Positions 43,581-52,140 of a DNA stretch of 64,000 bases are shown piece by piece. Under the pieces are notes generated by a model. It was not told where the DNA came from. It did no database searches and saw only the letters and a list, made by a program, of their open reading frames with translations. The DNA comes from Winslowiella arboricola (lineage in GTDB: Bacteria; Pseudomonadota; Gammaproteobacteria; Enterobacterales; Enterobacteriaceae), in NCBI RefSeq assembly GCF_025527015.1, contig NZ_JAODIM010000043.1, positions 310,001 through 374,000 on the forward strand. The letters are read 5' to 3'. The position numbers and the translations under genes are program-made. How positions within the stretch are numbered: the first letter of the stretch is position 1; each line of letters starts with the position of its first letter.

Positions 43581-43855
43581 ATTCTGATTCCTTGTAAAAA
43601 TCACCGCCGTCCGGCCTGACGAAAATAAATAATATGCTTAATGGTGAGTTTAATAATAATTAACCAAACAATGCTTGTGATAATCGACATATCAGTGTTT
43701 TTACTGATAGTGGCTTAGTCAGTCTGAATGCAATATAAACCGTCCTGATAAAACCGAAATTATTATTTATTTGTCATGTTCTTTTTTTCTCTATTAATTT
43801 AATCGCTATTTTTCAGAAAGTGACCATTTGCGAACCGCAACACAGGAGACAAATC

Positions 43856-44302
43856 ATGCGACGTCGGGCAGCAACAGGAAGTAGTGGAGCGCCAGGGGGA
43901 GAGGTAAAAGCGCATCATATATTGCCATTAACACCGCGTCGCGAAGGGCGGCTCGGCTTTCGGCTGGCGGAACTGAAAAAGCAATATCTGCTAACGCTAC
44001 AGGCGCAGCAACAGTGTCTTGCACGCAGTAATGCGCTTGGCATGCTGATGGAAAAAATGCTGGTGTGGTCGGGCAAACTGACACCGTCTGAACTGCGGAT
44101 TCAGAAGCAAAAACTGGCAAGAATATATCTCCAGCAGCAGCAACTGACATTTCGGCAGCAAATGCTGATGCGCCAGTTAGAAAAATTACAGGCGCGACAA
44201 AATGAATTAATGCTGGAATTACATCATCTGATGTCCGGCAGGGATAATGTTACCGACGCCTTTGCCGGCAGAATGACACCTGTCTGCATTATTAAGCTAT
44301 AA
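43856..44302 (+). CDS. Coiled-coil protein resembling type III secretion stalk protein SsaO/YscO
   Basis: The 148-aa protein (AGGAG seven bases before the ATG) is one long, Gln-rich helical coiled coil. Its core runs parallel to Salmonella SsaO: RRE-x-RL at the start, QQ-x-CLAR-x-NAL, a W-S-G-K-L turn where SsaO has W-Q-G-T-L, KQKLARIYLQQQQL, and ARQNELMLELHHLM at the end. YscO-family proteins connect the export ATPase to the export gate and are normally encoded between the ATPase and needle-length genes. None of those are here. Its divergent neighbour is SsrB-like, which makes a secretion-island remnant plausible. Coiled coils align easily by chance, so confidence in homology is moderate. 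Confidence 0.6.
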   Translation: MRRRAATGSSGAPGGEVKAHHILPLTPRREGRLGFRLAELKKQYLLTLQAQQQCLARSNALGMLMEKMLVWSGKLTPSELRIQKQKLARIYLQQQQLTFRQQMLMRQLEKLQARQNELMLELHHLMSGRDNVTDAFAGRMTPVCIIKL

Positions 44303-44656
44303 GTTTCAATTATCTTTCCTGCTACCGATAGTATCACTAATGGGGTGGCGTTCACCCCATTGCGCTGACAAATACCCAGAGCAGGATTGTTATCTGCACG
44401 GTTGATTAGCATTAAAAGACCTTTGCTTAGCATAAATACAGATTTATTCGTTGTTTTACCGATGCCAGCAGCAGCCAGCCTGATTGCCATTTTCGAACTT
44501 AGCTTAGCTTATTATTTCATTTCCACACAGCCTGTGGGGGATGGTAAAGCTGTTATCAGCGTCAATCACAGGAGCGATGTTCCTGATTTCTAAATTAATA
44601 ACGCACGGGTAATAGTGGCTATTTCCCCGGCGGTGGCCGATTAATAAAGAGGAATA
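44303..44656. other. Gene-free interval between the SsaO-like gene and the osmC operon
   Basis: This 354-bp stretch holds a perfect 9-bp hairpin, AATGGGGTG (44339-44347) with CACCCCATT (44353-44361), without a following T-run. A short 68-codon frame (44387-44593) has no convincing ribosome site or family. The remainder is AT-rich and probably contains the promoter of the downstream operon; I could not assign one with confidence. Confidence 0.5.
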
Positions 44657-45190
44657 ATGAGTAATTTAGCTGAATATTTAATTGAGAAACGGACTGCTTT
44701 GCTGGCGCGTAATGCAGTGGATCCGAGCAGCATTAAGCCGGTAACGTTAAAAGCGCGTGCGACTGCCGAAGGTCGTAGCGGCATCCGTCATATTCGTATC
44801 CGCGATCACCATATTATCAGCGACAGTCCGCCCGATTTTGCCGGTTACGATCTTGGCCCGGCCTCACCTGAAATCTTTCTTGGTTCGCTTTCCAGCTGTC
44901 TGACCCATATCTTTCTTATACATGCGGCCGACCGCCAGATCCCGCTAAGCAAGCTCGAAGTGGAAGTGCAGGCCGAAATTGATCCACGCGGCGGCAAAGT
45001 CGCTGGTTATGAGAACGTACCGTTCTTTCCCTATAACATTCGTTATACGGTGGAGCTGGAAAGCGATGTCAGTGAAGCGGAAATCAGTGCACTGCATGAA
45101 GCGGTGGAGCAGTGGTGTCCGGTACTGAATTTAATTAAAAACCCACAGTCGCTGACCGGCAGGCTGGTTTATCGCCAGACCGCTAAATAA
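44657..45190 (+). CDS. OsmC-family protein
   Basis: The 177-aa protein has the two conserved peroxidatic-type Cys residues of the OsmC/Ohr fold: Cys81 in GSLSSCLTHIF and Cys154 in EQWCPVLN. OsmC/Ohr enzymes reduce organic hydroperoxides with dithiols. Members in catabolic operons are often uncharacterised. AGAGGAAT precedes the ATG. It is the first gene of a co-directional run to 53694 that combines an MDR oxidoreductase, a thioesterase, an Opp-type importer and an acyl-CoA ligase. Its role there might be peroxide or thiol-adduct protection; that is inference. Confidence 0.87.
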   Translation: MSNLAEYLIEKRTALLARNAVDPSSIKPVTLKARATAEGRSGIRHIRIRDHHIISDSPPDFAGYDLGPASPEIFLGSLSSCLTHIFLIHAADRQIPLSKLEVEVQAEIDPRGGKVAGYENVPFFPYNIRYTVELESDVSEAEISALHEAVEQWCPVLNLIKNPQSLTGRLVYRQTAK

Positions 45191-45242
45191 GCCGCTGGTG
45201 CGAGTTGCAAACTATTGATGTAATTTTTTAATCGGGGAAAAA

Positions 45243-46256
45243 ATGAAAGCCATTGTATTAAGAGAACATGGTGATAACGATCGGTTACGCCTTGAAAATG
45301 ATTTTCCGGATCCGCAACCGGGCAAAGATGACGTTATTATCGCCGTCAAAGCCTCCTCCCTTAATTATCACGATATCTTTACCCGCCGTGGTATGCCCGG
45401 GATCAATTTACCCTTTCCGGTAATTATCGGTCTGGACGTTGCCGGTGAAATTATTGCCACCGGCGAAGCGGTCACTGAGTGGAAAGCTGGCGATCGTGTG
45501 TTAGCCGATCCTGTTAATCGTATCGACGGCGGTCTGATTGGTGAAACCACCCACGGTGGACTGGCCGAGCGCTGTCTGGTGCCCGCGCATCAGCTGATTG
45601 CCTTACCGGAAACCGTGTCTTATGCCGCCGCCGCTGCGCTGCCGGTGGCTTACGGCACCGCTTATCGCATGATGCAGCGTATCGGCCAGATTCAGCCGGG
45701 CGAAAAAGTGCTGATTCTTGGCGCCAGCGGTGGTGTCGGCGTCTGTAGCGTACAGCTGGCGAAACTGGCTGGCGCTTATGTGATTGCCTGTGCCGGCAGC
45801 GAAGAGAAAGCCAGCCGTCTGCGCGAACTGGGCGCTGACGAAGTGATTCTGTATCGCGATGAAGATTTTATGAAGACGATTTTTGCCCGTCACGGTAAAC
45901 CGGCGCGGCGACGCGGTGCGGCGCAGCCGGGCGGCGTTGACGTGGTGGTCAATTTTACCGGCGGCGATAGCTGGGTGAAGTCGCTGCGCGTGCTGCGCGT
46001 CGGCGGGCGCCTGCTGACCTGTGGCGCGACGGCGGGCTTTGCGCCACAGGAAGATCTGCGCTACATCTGGACCTATGAACTGCAGATCCGTGGCTCTAAT
46101 GGCTGGGAGCGCGAAGATTTGCACAGGCTACTGCAGCTGGTGGCGGATAAACAGCTGGAAGTGGTGATTGATCGCCAGTGGCCGCTGGAGCAGGGCGCTG
46201 AAGCGCTGGCAGCGCTGGAACAACGCCAGGTGTTTGGCAAGGTGGTGGTGGTATGA
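45243..46256 (+). CDS. Quinone oxidoreductase-like, zinc-independent MDR enzyme
   Basis: The 337-aa protein has the MDR N-terminal domain (SSLNYHDIFTRRGMPGINLP, PFPVIIGLDVAGEIIATGEA) and the Rossmann motif LILGASGGVGVCSVQLAKLA. The zinc-binding Cys cluster is absent, so it belongs to the NADPH quinone oxidoreductase or enoyl reductase branch. Residues 221-232 hold a basic insertion (GKPARRRGAAQP). It is the second gene of the operon, overlapping the thioesterase start by four bases (ATGA). The likely reaction is reduction of an enone or enoyl thioester; the substrate is unknown. Confidence 0.87.
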   Translation: MKAIVLREHGDNDRLRLENDFPDPQPGKDDVIIAVKASSLNYHDIFTRRGMPGINLPFPVIIGLDVAGEIIATGEAVTEWKAGDRVLADPVNRIDGGLIGETTHGGLAERCLVPAHQLIALPETVSYAAAAALPVAYGTAYRMMQRIGQIQPGEKVLILGASGGVGVCSVQLAKLAGAYVIACAGSEEKASRLRELGADEVILYRDEDFMKTIFARHGKPARRRGAAQPGGVDVVVNFTGGDSWVKSLRVLRVGGRLLTCGATAGFAPQEDLRYIWTYELQIRGSNGWEREDLHRLLQLVADKQLEVVIDRQWPLEQGAEALAALEQRQVFGKVVVV

Positions 46257-46690
46257 GCCAGCAGCTAACCGTCGCACAAATCGACACTATTTTCCAAAAC
46301 TCTCCGTTTATTCACTGGCTTAACCTGCGTGTTGATGAAGTCAATTACGCCGCCGAAACCCTCACGGTCACCGCGCCGATGCGCGCGGAATTTGAGCGCA
46401 AAGCGGGCAGCGGGCAGTGGCATGGCGGCCCGCTGGCTTCGATTATCGATACCGTCGGCGATTTCGCACTCGGCATGTTACTGGGGCAGGGGCTGCCGAC
46501 CATTAACTTTCGTGTCGACTACCTGCGTCCGGCGATTGATACCGATTTGCAGGTGGTGGCGCGCGTGCGGCGTCTTGGCCGCAGCGTCGGGGTCGCGGAT
46601 GTGGATGTGTTTAATCAGCAGGGGCAGTTACTGGCTATTGGTCGCGCCAGCTATGCCACCACTGTTATTTCCGGTGAGAAAAAATCATGA
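46253..46690 (+). CDS. PaaI-type hotdog thioesterase
   Basis: The 145-aa protein shows the hotdog-fold 4HBT signature GQWHGGPLASIIDTVGDFAL, including the HGG and Asp positions used in catalysis, followed by TINFRVDYLRPA and the usual last strand (LLAIGRASYATT). PaaI-like enzymes hydrolyse acyl- or aryl-CoA thioesters. It overlaps the previous gene and the next gene by four bases each, so translation is tightly coupled. Pairing with an acyl-CoA ligase in the same operon suggests proofreading or release within one pathway. Confidence 0.87.
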   Translation: MSQQLTVAQIDTIFQNSPFIHWLNLRVDEVNYAAETLTVTAPMRAEFERKAGSGQWHGGPLASIIDTVGDFALGMLLGQGLPTINFRVDYLRPAIDTDLQVVARVRRLGRSVGVADVDVFNQQGQLLAIGRASYATTVISGEKKS

Positions 46691-48327
46691 CTATCAATCA
46701 TTCACGTCGTCGTTTACTGACGGTGGCGGCTATAGGATCCGGACTGGCGGCTGCCGGTAAGTTCAGCGCCTTCTCTCTGCTCAGTCCCGCCAGCGCGGCA
46801 GCGGTCAGCGCCGCCGTACCGCGAAAAGGCGGCACGCTGGTGATCTCGTGGGGCGGGCTGGAACCGCAGGCGCTGTATGTGCCCGGCGGCGGCGGTTCCG
46901 CGCCGTTTCAGACCTCAACCAAAATCCTTGAACGCCTGCTGAAACTGGATAATAACCTGCAATTCCAGCCAGCGCTGGCGGAGCAGGTCACGCCAGCCGC
47001 AGATTTTAAAAGTTACACCATTACCCTGAGAAAAGGGGTGAAGTGGCATGACGGCAATGAGTTTAGCGCGGAAGATGTGGTGTTTAACGCGCTGGAACAC
47101 TGGAAAGCGATCTCAGCCGGTATTGCGCTGAAATCATTGCAAGCGGCGGAAGCGCTGGATCCGCATACGGTAAAACTCAGTTTTTCCGTGCCGGTGCCGG
47201 AGTTCTTCCTGAAATCGACCCTCGCCGGACAGTATCAGTTAGTGCTGCCAAAACATCTGTATGCGGGCAAAGATCTGCTGACCAACCCGGTCAACAATCG
47301 CCCGGTCGGTACCGGCCCGTGGAAATATGGTAACTGGGTGCGCGGCAGCCATGTGGAGTATACGCGCAATGACGCTTACTGGTCCGCCGGGCAACCCTGG
47401 CTCGACAAGCTGATAGTGCGCTGGTGGGGTGATGCCGCCTCCCGTTCCGCTGCACTGGAAACCGGCGAACTGAGCGTGGGTTACTCCAATCCGGTGCCGG
47501 CGCGCGAGATCGATCGTCTGGTAAAAACCGGCAAAGTGGTGCTGGATACGCGCGGCTATGAAAACTCCGCCTGGACGGTGACCGCGGAATTTAACCAGCG
47601 CCGTGAGCATGTGAAACGCCGTGAGGTCCGGCAGGCGATTCTGCATGCCATTGATCGCCAGTTTATTATTAACACCATCTATTTTGGTCGCGGCAAGGCG
47701 GCGGTTTCGCCGATCTTTAGCAGTAACTCCCTGTTTTTCACTGCCGATGTGCCCACCTATGATTTTAACCCGGATAAAGCACGCCAGTTGCTCGATCAGG
47801 CCGGGTTGCCGTTAAAGGGCGATACACGCTTTACGGTTAACCTGCTGGCGGCAGCCTGGTTTGAGGAGAACGCCAAACTGGGGCAGTACCTGAAACAGGC
47901 GCTGGAAGATGTCGGTATTGGCGTGCGGCTCGATTCGGTCGATCGCGCGACCGCGTTAAAACGCATCTACAGCGATTATGACTACGATATTGCCATCTCC
48001 AACTTTACCGCGCCAATTGAACCGGTGCCGACCGTCACGCAGTTTTTTACCACTGACGGCATCGTTAAAGGCGGCGCGTTCCGCAATGCCACCGGCTTTA
48101 GCCTGCCGGCAATGGATCAGCTGGTGGCGGCGATCACCATTGAAACCGACGAAGCCAAACGCAAAAGTTTAGTGCACCAGTTTGCTCAGCTGGCCAGCAG
48201 CGAAGTGCCGATTGTGCCGCTGGTGGAGATGCAATCCTTTACCCTGGCGCGCAGCAATGTACGTAGCTTCACCACCGACGCCAATGTGCAGGGGACGGCG
48301 CTGAATGATGTCTGGCTGGCGGAGTAA
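46687..48327 (+). CDS. ABC transporter substrate-binding protein (family 5, Opp/Dpp type)
   Basis: The 546-aa protein begins with a twin-arginine-type signal (NHSRRRLLTVAAIGSGLAAA) ending near PASAAA, so Tat export is likely. The mature part is a cluster C binding protein: PRKGGTLVISWGGLEPQALY, YTITLRKGVKWHDGNEFSAE, NRPVGTGPWKYGNWVRGSHV and DFNPDKARQLLDQAG are class hallmarks. Such proteins bind peptides, nickel chelates, opines or other organic solutes; the substrate here is unknown. Use of a Tat rather than a Sec signal is uncommon for this family and could reflect a folded or cofactor-bound state. Permease and ATPase genes follow directly. Confidence 0.9.
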   Translation: MTINHSRRRLLTVAAIGSGLAAAGKFSAFSLLSPASAAAVSAAVPRKGGTLVISWGGLEPQALYVPGGGGSAPFQTSTKILERLLKLDNNLQFQPALAEQVTPAADFKSYTITLRKGVKWHDGNEFSAEDVVFNALEHWKAISAGIALKSLQAAEALDPHTVKLSFSVPVPEFFLKSTLAGQYQLVLPKHLYAGKDLLTNPVNNRPVGTGPWKYGNWVRGSHVEYTRNDAYWSAGQPWLDKLIVRWWGDAASRSAALETGELSVGYSNPVPAREIDRLVKTGKVVLDTRGYENSAWTVTAEFNQRREHVKRREVRQAILHAIDRQFIINTIYFGRGKAAVSPIFSSNSLFFTADVPTYDFNPDKARQLLDQAGLPLKGDTRFTVNLLAAAWFEENAKLGQYLKQALEDVGIGVRLDSVDRATALKRIYSDYDYDIAISNFTAPIEPVPTVTQFFTTDGIVKGGAFRNATGFSLPAMDQLVAAITIETDEAKRKSLVHQFAQLASSEVPIVPLVEMQSFTLARSNVRSFTTDANVQGTALNDVWLAE

Positions 48328-48330
48328 ACC

Positions 48331-49296
48331 ATGCTGCGTTTGATTATTCGACGTTTATTGCAGGGGATCCCGCTGATGTTTGGGGTGATCATTATCAACT
48401 TTGCCCTGATTAAATCGGTGCCGGGCAGTCTGCTGGATGTGATGAGCGCGGAACAGCAGGTGACCGATCCAGCGATGATTGAACGCTTACGTCAGCTGTA
48501 TGGCCTCGACCAGTCCGCGCTGATGCAGTTGCTGAATTATCTCGGCTCGGTGTTGCGGCTCGATCTCGGCTTCTCATACCGCCAGAACATGCCGGTGCTG
48601 GATGTGATTCTGGCGCATCTGCCCGCCACGCTGATTCTGATGCTGGCCAGCATTGCGCTGGCGGTGATGGTTGGCGTCAGTGCTGGTGTGCTGGCGGCGA
48701 TTAAAGTCAACAGTGTCTGGGACACGCTGATCTCGGCGCTGGCGGTGCTCTGTTTTGCCGCTCCCAGTTTCTGGCTGGGGATCATGATGATCATTCTGTT
48801 TGCCGTCAAACTGGGCTGGTTCCCGGTGGGAGGGATGGAAACCATTGGCAGCAACTTAACGCCATGGGGGCGGGCGCTGGATATTCTGCATCATCTGGTG
48901 CTGCCCGCGCTGGCGTTAGGGCTGTTCTATGCCGCGACCTATGCCCGCGTGATGCGCGCTTCAATGCTGGAAGTGTGGCAGATGGACTTTGTCCGCACCG
49001 CCCGCGCTAAGGGGCTGGGACGCGCACAGGTGATTATCGGCCATACGCTGCGCAATGCGCTGTTGCCGGTGGTGACGCTGCTCGGTTTGCAGCTGGGCAC
49101 GGTACTGGGCGGCAGCATAGTGATTGAAGCGGTATTCAGCTGGCCGGGCATTGGTCAGGTGCTGTTCGACAGCGTGATGAGTCGCAACTATCCGGTGGTG
49201 CTGGGAGTACTGGTGCTGAGTTCGTTACTGGTGATCCTGACCAATATTGTGGTGGATGTGATCTACTCCCGTCTCGATCCGCGCATAAGGAACTAA
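48331..49296 (+). CDS. ABC transporter permease, DppB type
   Basis: The 321-aa protein has six helices and the typical N-terminus of DppB-like subunits (MLRLIIRRLLQGIPLMFGVI). The cytoplasmic EAA-type loop near the C-terminus reads DFVRTARAKGLGRAQVIIGH, and EAVFSWPGIGQVLFDSVMSR is also characteristic. It forms the membrane channel with the next gene. Three bases separate it from the binding-protein gene and two from the second permease. Confidence 0.92.
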   Translation: MLRLIIRRLLQGIPLMFGVIIINFALIKSVPGSLLDVMSAEQQVTDPAMIERLRQLYGLDQSALMQLLNYLGSVLRLDLGFSYRQNMPVLDVILAHLPATLILMLASIALAVMVGVSAGVLAAIKVNSVWDTLISALAVLCFAAPSFWLGIMMIILFAVKLGWFPVGGMETIGSNLTPWGRALDILHHLVLPALALGLFYAATYARVMRASMLEVWQMDFVRTARAKGLGRAQVIIGHTLRNALLPVVTLLGLQLGTVLGGSIVIEAVFSWPGIGQVLFDSVMSRNYPVVLGVLVLSSLLVILTNIVVDVIYSRLDPRIRN

Positions 49297-49298
49297 AC

Positions 49299-50177
49299 AT
49301 GTCGGTTATCCCTGTTAGTCAGGGGAAATCGTCGCGTGACCTGTTTGCCGGGTTACGCCGTTTTTCCCGTCATAGCGGCGCGGTTATTGGCGCGCTGATT
49401 ATTCTGCTGATTGTTATTGCCGCGCTAAGCGCCGGCTGGCTCTATCCCACCGATCCGTTACGGATTGTGGCGATGCCGGAGATCTGGCCCTTTACCGACA
49501 GCCACTATCCGCTGGGCACCGATTCACTGGGACGTGATATTGCCGCGCTGATTGTGCATGGCGCGCGCGCCACCCTGCTGATTGGAGTGGTGGCCAGCGT
49601 TGCCGCCACTACGCTCGGCGTCACCGTCGGCGCCTGTGCCGCCTGGTTTGGCGGCTGGGTGGATGAGCTGCTGATGCGTATCGCTGAACTGTTCCAGATT
49701 ATCCCTAACGTAGTGTTTGTGCTGACCATTGTCTCGGTGCTCGGGCCGCAGATGGTCAATATCATTATTGCGGTCGGTCTTGTTTCCTGGCAGCCCATCG
49801 CCCGCTTAACCCGCGCTGAGTTTTTATCCTTTAAACAGCGTGAATTTGTGCTGGCCTGTCGCGCTTGCGGTATGAGTAACAGTCGCACGGTGATCAGCGA
49901 AATTCTGCCCAACGTGCTGCCGCCGGTGATTGTGCTGGCCTCGCTGGTGGTGGCTGGCGCCATTCTGTATGAATCGGTGATCTCGTTTCTTGGTCTTGGC
50001 GATCCCAATCTTGCCAGCTGGGGACGACTGGTCGGTGAAGGACGCACGCTGATCCGCTCATCCTGGTATATCTGCGCCATCCCCGGCGTGGCGATTATGC
50101 TGGCGGTTCTGGCGCTGAATCTGATTGGCGACGGCCTGAATGATGCCCTTAACCCGAAACTGAGGGAGCGCGGATGA
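49299..50177 (+). CDS. ABC transporter permease, DppC type
   Basis: The 292-aa protein matches DppC-type subunits: FTDSHYPLGTDSLGRDIAAL after the first helix, the EAA loop REFVLACRACGMSNSRTVIS and FLGLGDPNLASWGRLVGEGR. It heterodimerises with the preceding permease. Its stop overlaps the first ATPase gene by four bases. Confidence 0.92.
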   Translation: MSVIPVSQGKSSRDLFAGLRRFSRHSGAVIGALIILLIVIAALSAGWLYPTDPLRIVAMPEIWPFTDSHYPLGTDSLGRDIAALIVHGARATLLIGVVASVAATTLGVTVGACAAWFGGWVDELLMRIAELFQIIPNVVFVLTIVSVLGPQMVNIIIAVGLVSWQPIARLTRAEFLSFKQREFVLACRACGMSNSRTVISEILPNVLPPVIVLASLVVAGAILYESVISFLGLGDPNLASWGRLVGEGRTLIRSSWYICAIPGVAIMLAVLALNLIGDGLNDALNPKLRERG

Positions 50178-51187
50178 AGCCTTTGCTGGAAGTACAGCAG
50201 CTTAACGTTGAGCTGCGCAGCCGCCATTCACGGGTGACGGCGCTGAATTCCCTGTCTCTGTCGATCTGGCCCGGTGAAACCCTCGCGGTCGTCGGCGAGT
50301 CAGGTTGTGGCAAATCGCTTACCGCGCTGGCGCTAATGGGGCTGTTGCCTGATCCGGTGGCCAGCATTACCGGCGGTGAGATCCTGTTTGAAGGACAAAA
50401 CCTCGTCAACCTGCGCGAGCGTGAGTGGCAGCGGCTGCGCGGACGGCGTATTTCGATGATATTTCAGGATCCGATGAGTTCACTGAATCCGGTGAAAACC
50501 GTTGGCCAGCAGCTCACTGAGGTGCTGCGTCTGCATCTCGGACTCGGGCGGCAGGCGGCCTGGGATCGCGCCGTAGAACTGCTAAAGCGCGTGCATATCC
50601 CGGACCCGGTGCGGCGCATGCGTGAGTATCCGCATCGTCTGTCGGGCGGCATGTCGCAGCGCGTGATGATTGCGATGGCGATTGCCTGCGAGCCGGTGCT
50701 GCTGATAGCCGACGAGCCCACCACCGCGCTGGATGTCACCATCCAGGCGCAAATCCTCGCGCTGTTGCGCGAGTTGCAGCAACAGAGTGGCATGGCGCTG
50801 ATGCTTATCACCCACGACCTTGGCGTTGTAGCGGCGATGGCGCAGCGGGTGGCGGTGATGTATGCCGGCAGAAAAGTGGAAGAAGCGCCGGTGTTGCCGC
50901 TGTTCGACCAGCCGCAACATCCCTACACCCAGGGCTTACTGCGCGCGACGCCAACCTCCGGACGACCGGGCGAGCGACTGATTGATATTCCTGGGCGCGT
51001 ACCGCAGCTGGCGGAATTGCCGCCGGGCTGCGCCTTTCACGATCGCTGTCCGCTGGCCCAGCCACAGTGCCGCCAGCAGCAGCCGCAGCTGGTCAGTCTC
51101 TATCCGCAGCATATCGCCGCCTGTTTTGTCGCGCAGCAGCAGGTACAACCGCTACCGCGTGTCGCTGCGGCCGGAGGATATTTATGA
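50174..51187 (+). CDS. ABC transporter ATPase, OppD/DppD type
   Basis: The 337-aa subunit contains Walker A (GESGCGKS), the Q-loop ([11 protein letters not shown]), signature LSGGMSQR, Walker B ([12 protein letters not shown]) and the switch His (LITHDLG). The C-terminal oligopeptide/dipeptide extension ([14 protein letters not shown]) contains the Cys pattern often seen in OppD/DppD proteins. It powers import with its partner at 51184. The overlap with that gene is ATGA. Confidence 0.93.
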   Translation: MKPLLEVQQLNVELRSRHSRVTALNSLSLSIWPGETLAVVGESGCGKSLTALALMGLLPDPVASITGGEILFEGQNLVNLREREWQRLRGRRISMIFQDPMSSLNPVKTVGQQLTEVLRLHLGLGRQAAWDRAVELLKRVHIPDPVRRMREYPHRLSGGMSQRVMIAMAIACEPVLLIADEPTTALDVTIQAQILALLRELQQQSGMALMLITHDLGVVAAMAQRVAVMYAGRKVEEAPVLPLFDQPQHPYTQGLLRATPTSGRPGERLIDIPGRVPQLAELPPGCAFHDRCPLAQPQCRQQQPQLVSLYPQHIAACFVAQQQVQPLPRVAAAGGYL

Positions 51188-52125
51188 GCAGATTACTTGA
51201 AGCGCGTGAGCTGACAGTGCGCTATCCCAGCGCCGACGGCGAGGTGTTTGCCCTGTCAGGCATCAATCTGGCGCTTAATGCCGGGGAAACCGTTGGGCTG
51301 GTGGGTGAATCGGGATGCGGTAAATCGACGCTGGGTAAAGCGCTGATGCGACTGATTCCGGCCGAAGGGGAAATTCATCTCGAGGGGCGCAATGTCAGCG
51401 AACTCAGCGGTAAACAGCTGCTGCCGTTTCGTCGCCAGGTACAGATGATGTTTCAGGATCCGCAGGGATCGCTTAATCCACGTCAGCGGGTGGGCACCAG
51501 TATTGCCCGTCCGTTGCAGGTGGCGGGCTGGAAGCGCGCCGAAATTGAGCCGCGGGTGGCGCAACTGCTGGAACAGGTTGGCTTACCGGCGTCAGCGGCA
51601 CAACGCTACCCGCACGAATTTTCCGGCGGTCAGCGTCAGCGGATCGGCATTGCCCGCGCGCTGGCGCTGGAGCCGCAGGTGGTGATCTGTGATGAACCGG
51701 TATCAGCGCTGGATGTGTCGGTGCGCGCGCAGGTGATCAATCTGATGCGTGATATCCAGCAGCGTATGGGCGTGGCGTATCTGTTTATCTCCCACGATTT
51801 ATCGGTGGTGGAGTATCTCGCTCATCGGGTGCTGGTGATGTATCTCGGACGCATTGTCGAGAGCGGGCCGACCGCCGATATCTGGCGGCAACCGGCGCAC
51901 CCGTATACCCGCGCATTGCTGGCGGCGGCGCCGGTTGCCGATCCGCGCCAGCCGCGCATGCAGCCGCTGTTGCAGGGCGAGCTACCCAGCCCGCTTTCAC
52001 CGCCTGACGGCTGTGCATTCCATACTCGTTGCCCCCATGCGCAGGCTATCTGTCGCCAGCAACGTCCGCCCTTAACCCCTGTTACATCTGAGCGACAGGT
52101 GGCCTGTCACTTTCACCTGAGCTGA
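51184..52125 (+). CDS. ABC transporter ATPase, OppF/DppF type
   Basis: The 313-aa subunit ([20 protein letters not shown] at the start) has [52 protein letters not shown] and the switch LFISHDLSVV. CAFHTRCPHAQAIC ends the oligopeptide extension. A longer frame from 51067 would run through the end of the previous ATPase gene; the ATG at 51184 overlaps its stop. Heterodimer with the preceding ATPase is expected. Confidence 0.93.
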   Translation: MSRLLEARELTVRYPSADGEVFALSGINLALNAGETVGLVGESGCGKSTLGKALMRLIPAEGEIHLEGRNVSELSGKQLLPFRRQVQMMFQDPQGSLNPRQRVGTSIARPLQVAGWKRAEIEPRVAQLLEQVGLPASAAQRYPHEFSGGQRQRIGIARALALEPQVVICDEPVSALDVSVRAQVINLMRDIQQRMGVAYLFISHDLSVVEYLAHRVLVMYLGRIVESGPTADIWRQPAHPYTRALLAAAPVADPRQPRMQPLLQGELPSPLSPPDGCAFHTRCPHAQAICRQQRPPLTPVTSERQVACHFHLS

Positions 52126-52140
52126 ATTCGGAGCAACACC

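Noticed and set aside
42945-44302. A complete type III secretion cluster around the SsrB/SsaO-like pair
   Set aside because: I looked for ATPase, FliPQR-like gate, needle and secretin genes on both sides and found only sugar dehydrogenase, Nudix and OsmC genes.
44387-44593. A 68-codon frame after the SsaO-like gene
   Set aside because: No good ribosome site and no family similarity; a hydrophobic stretch alone is not enough.
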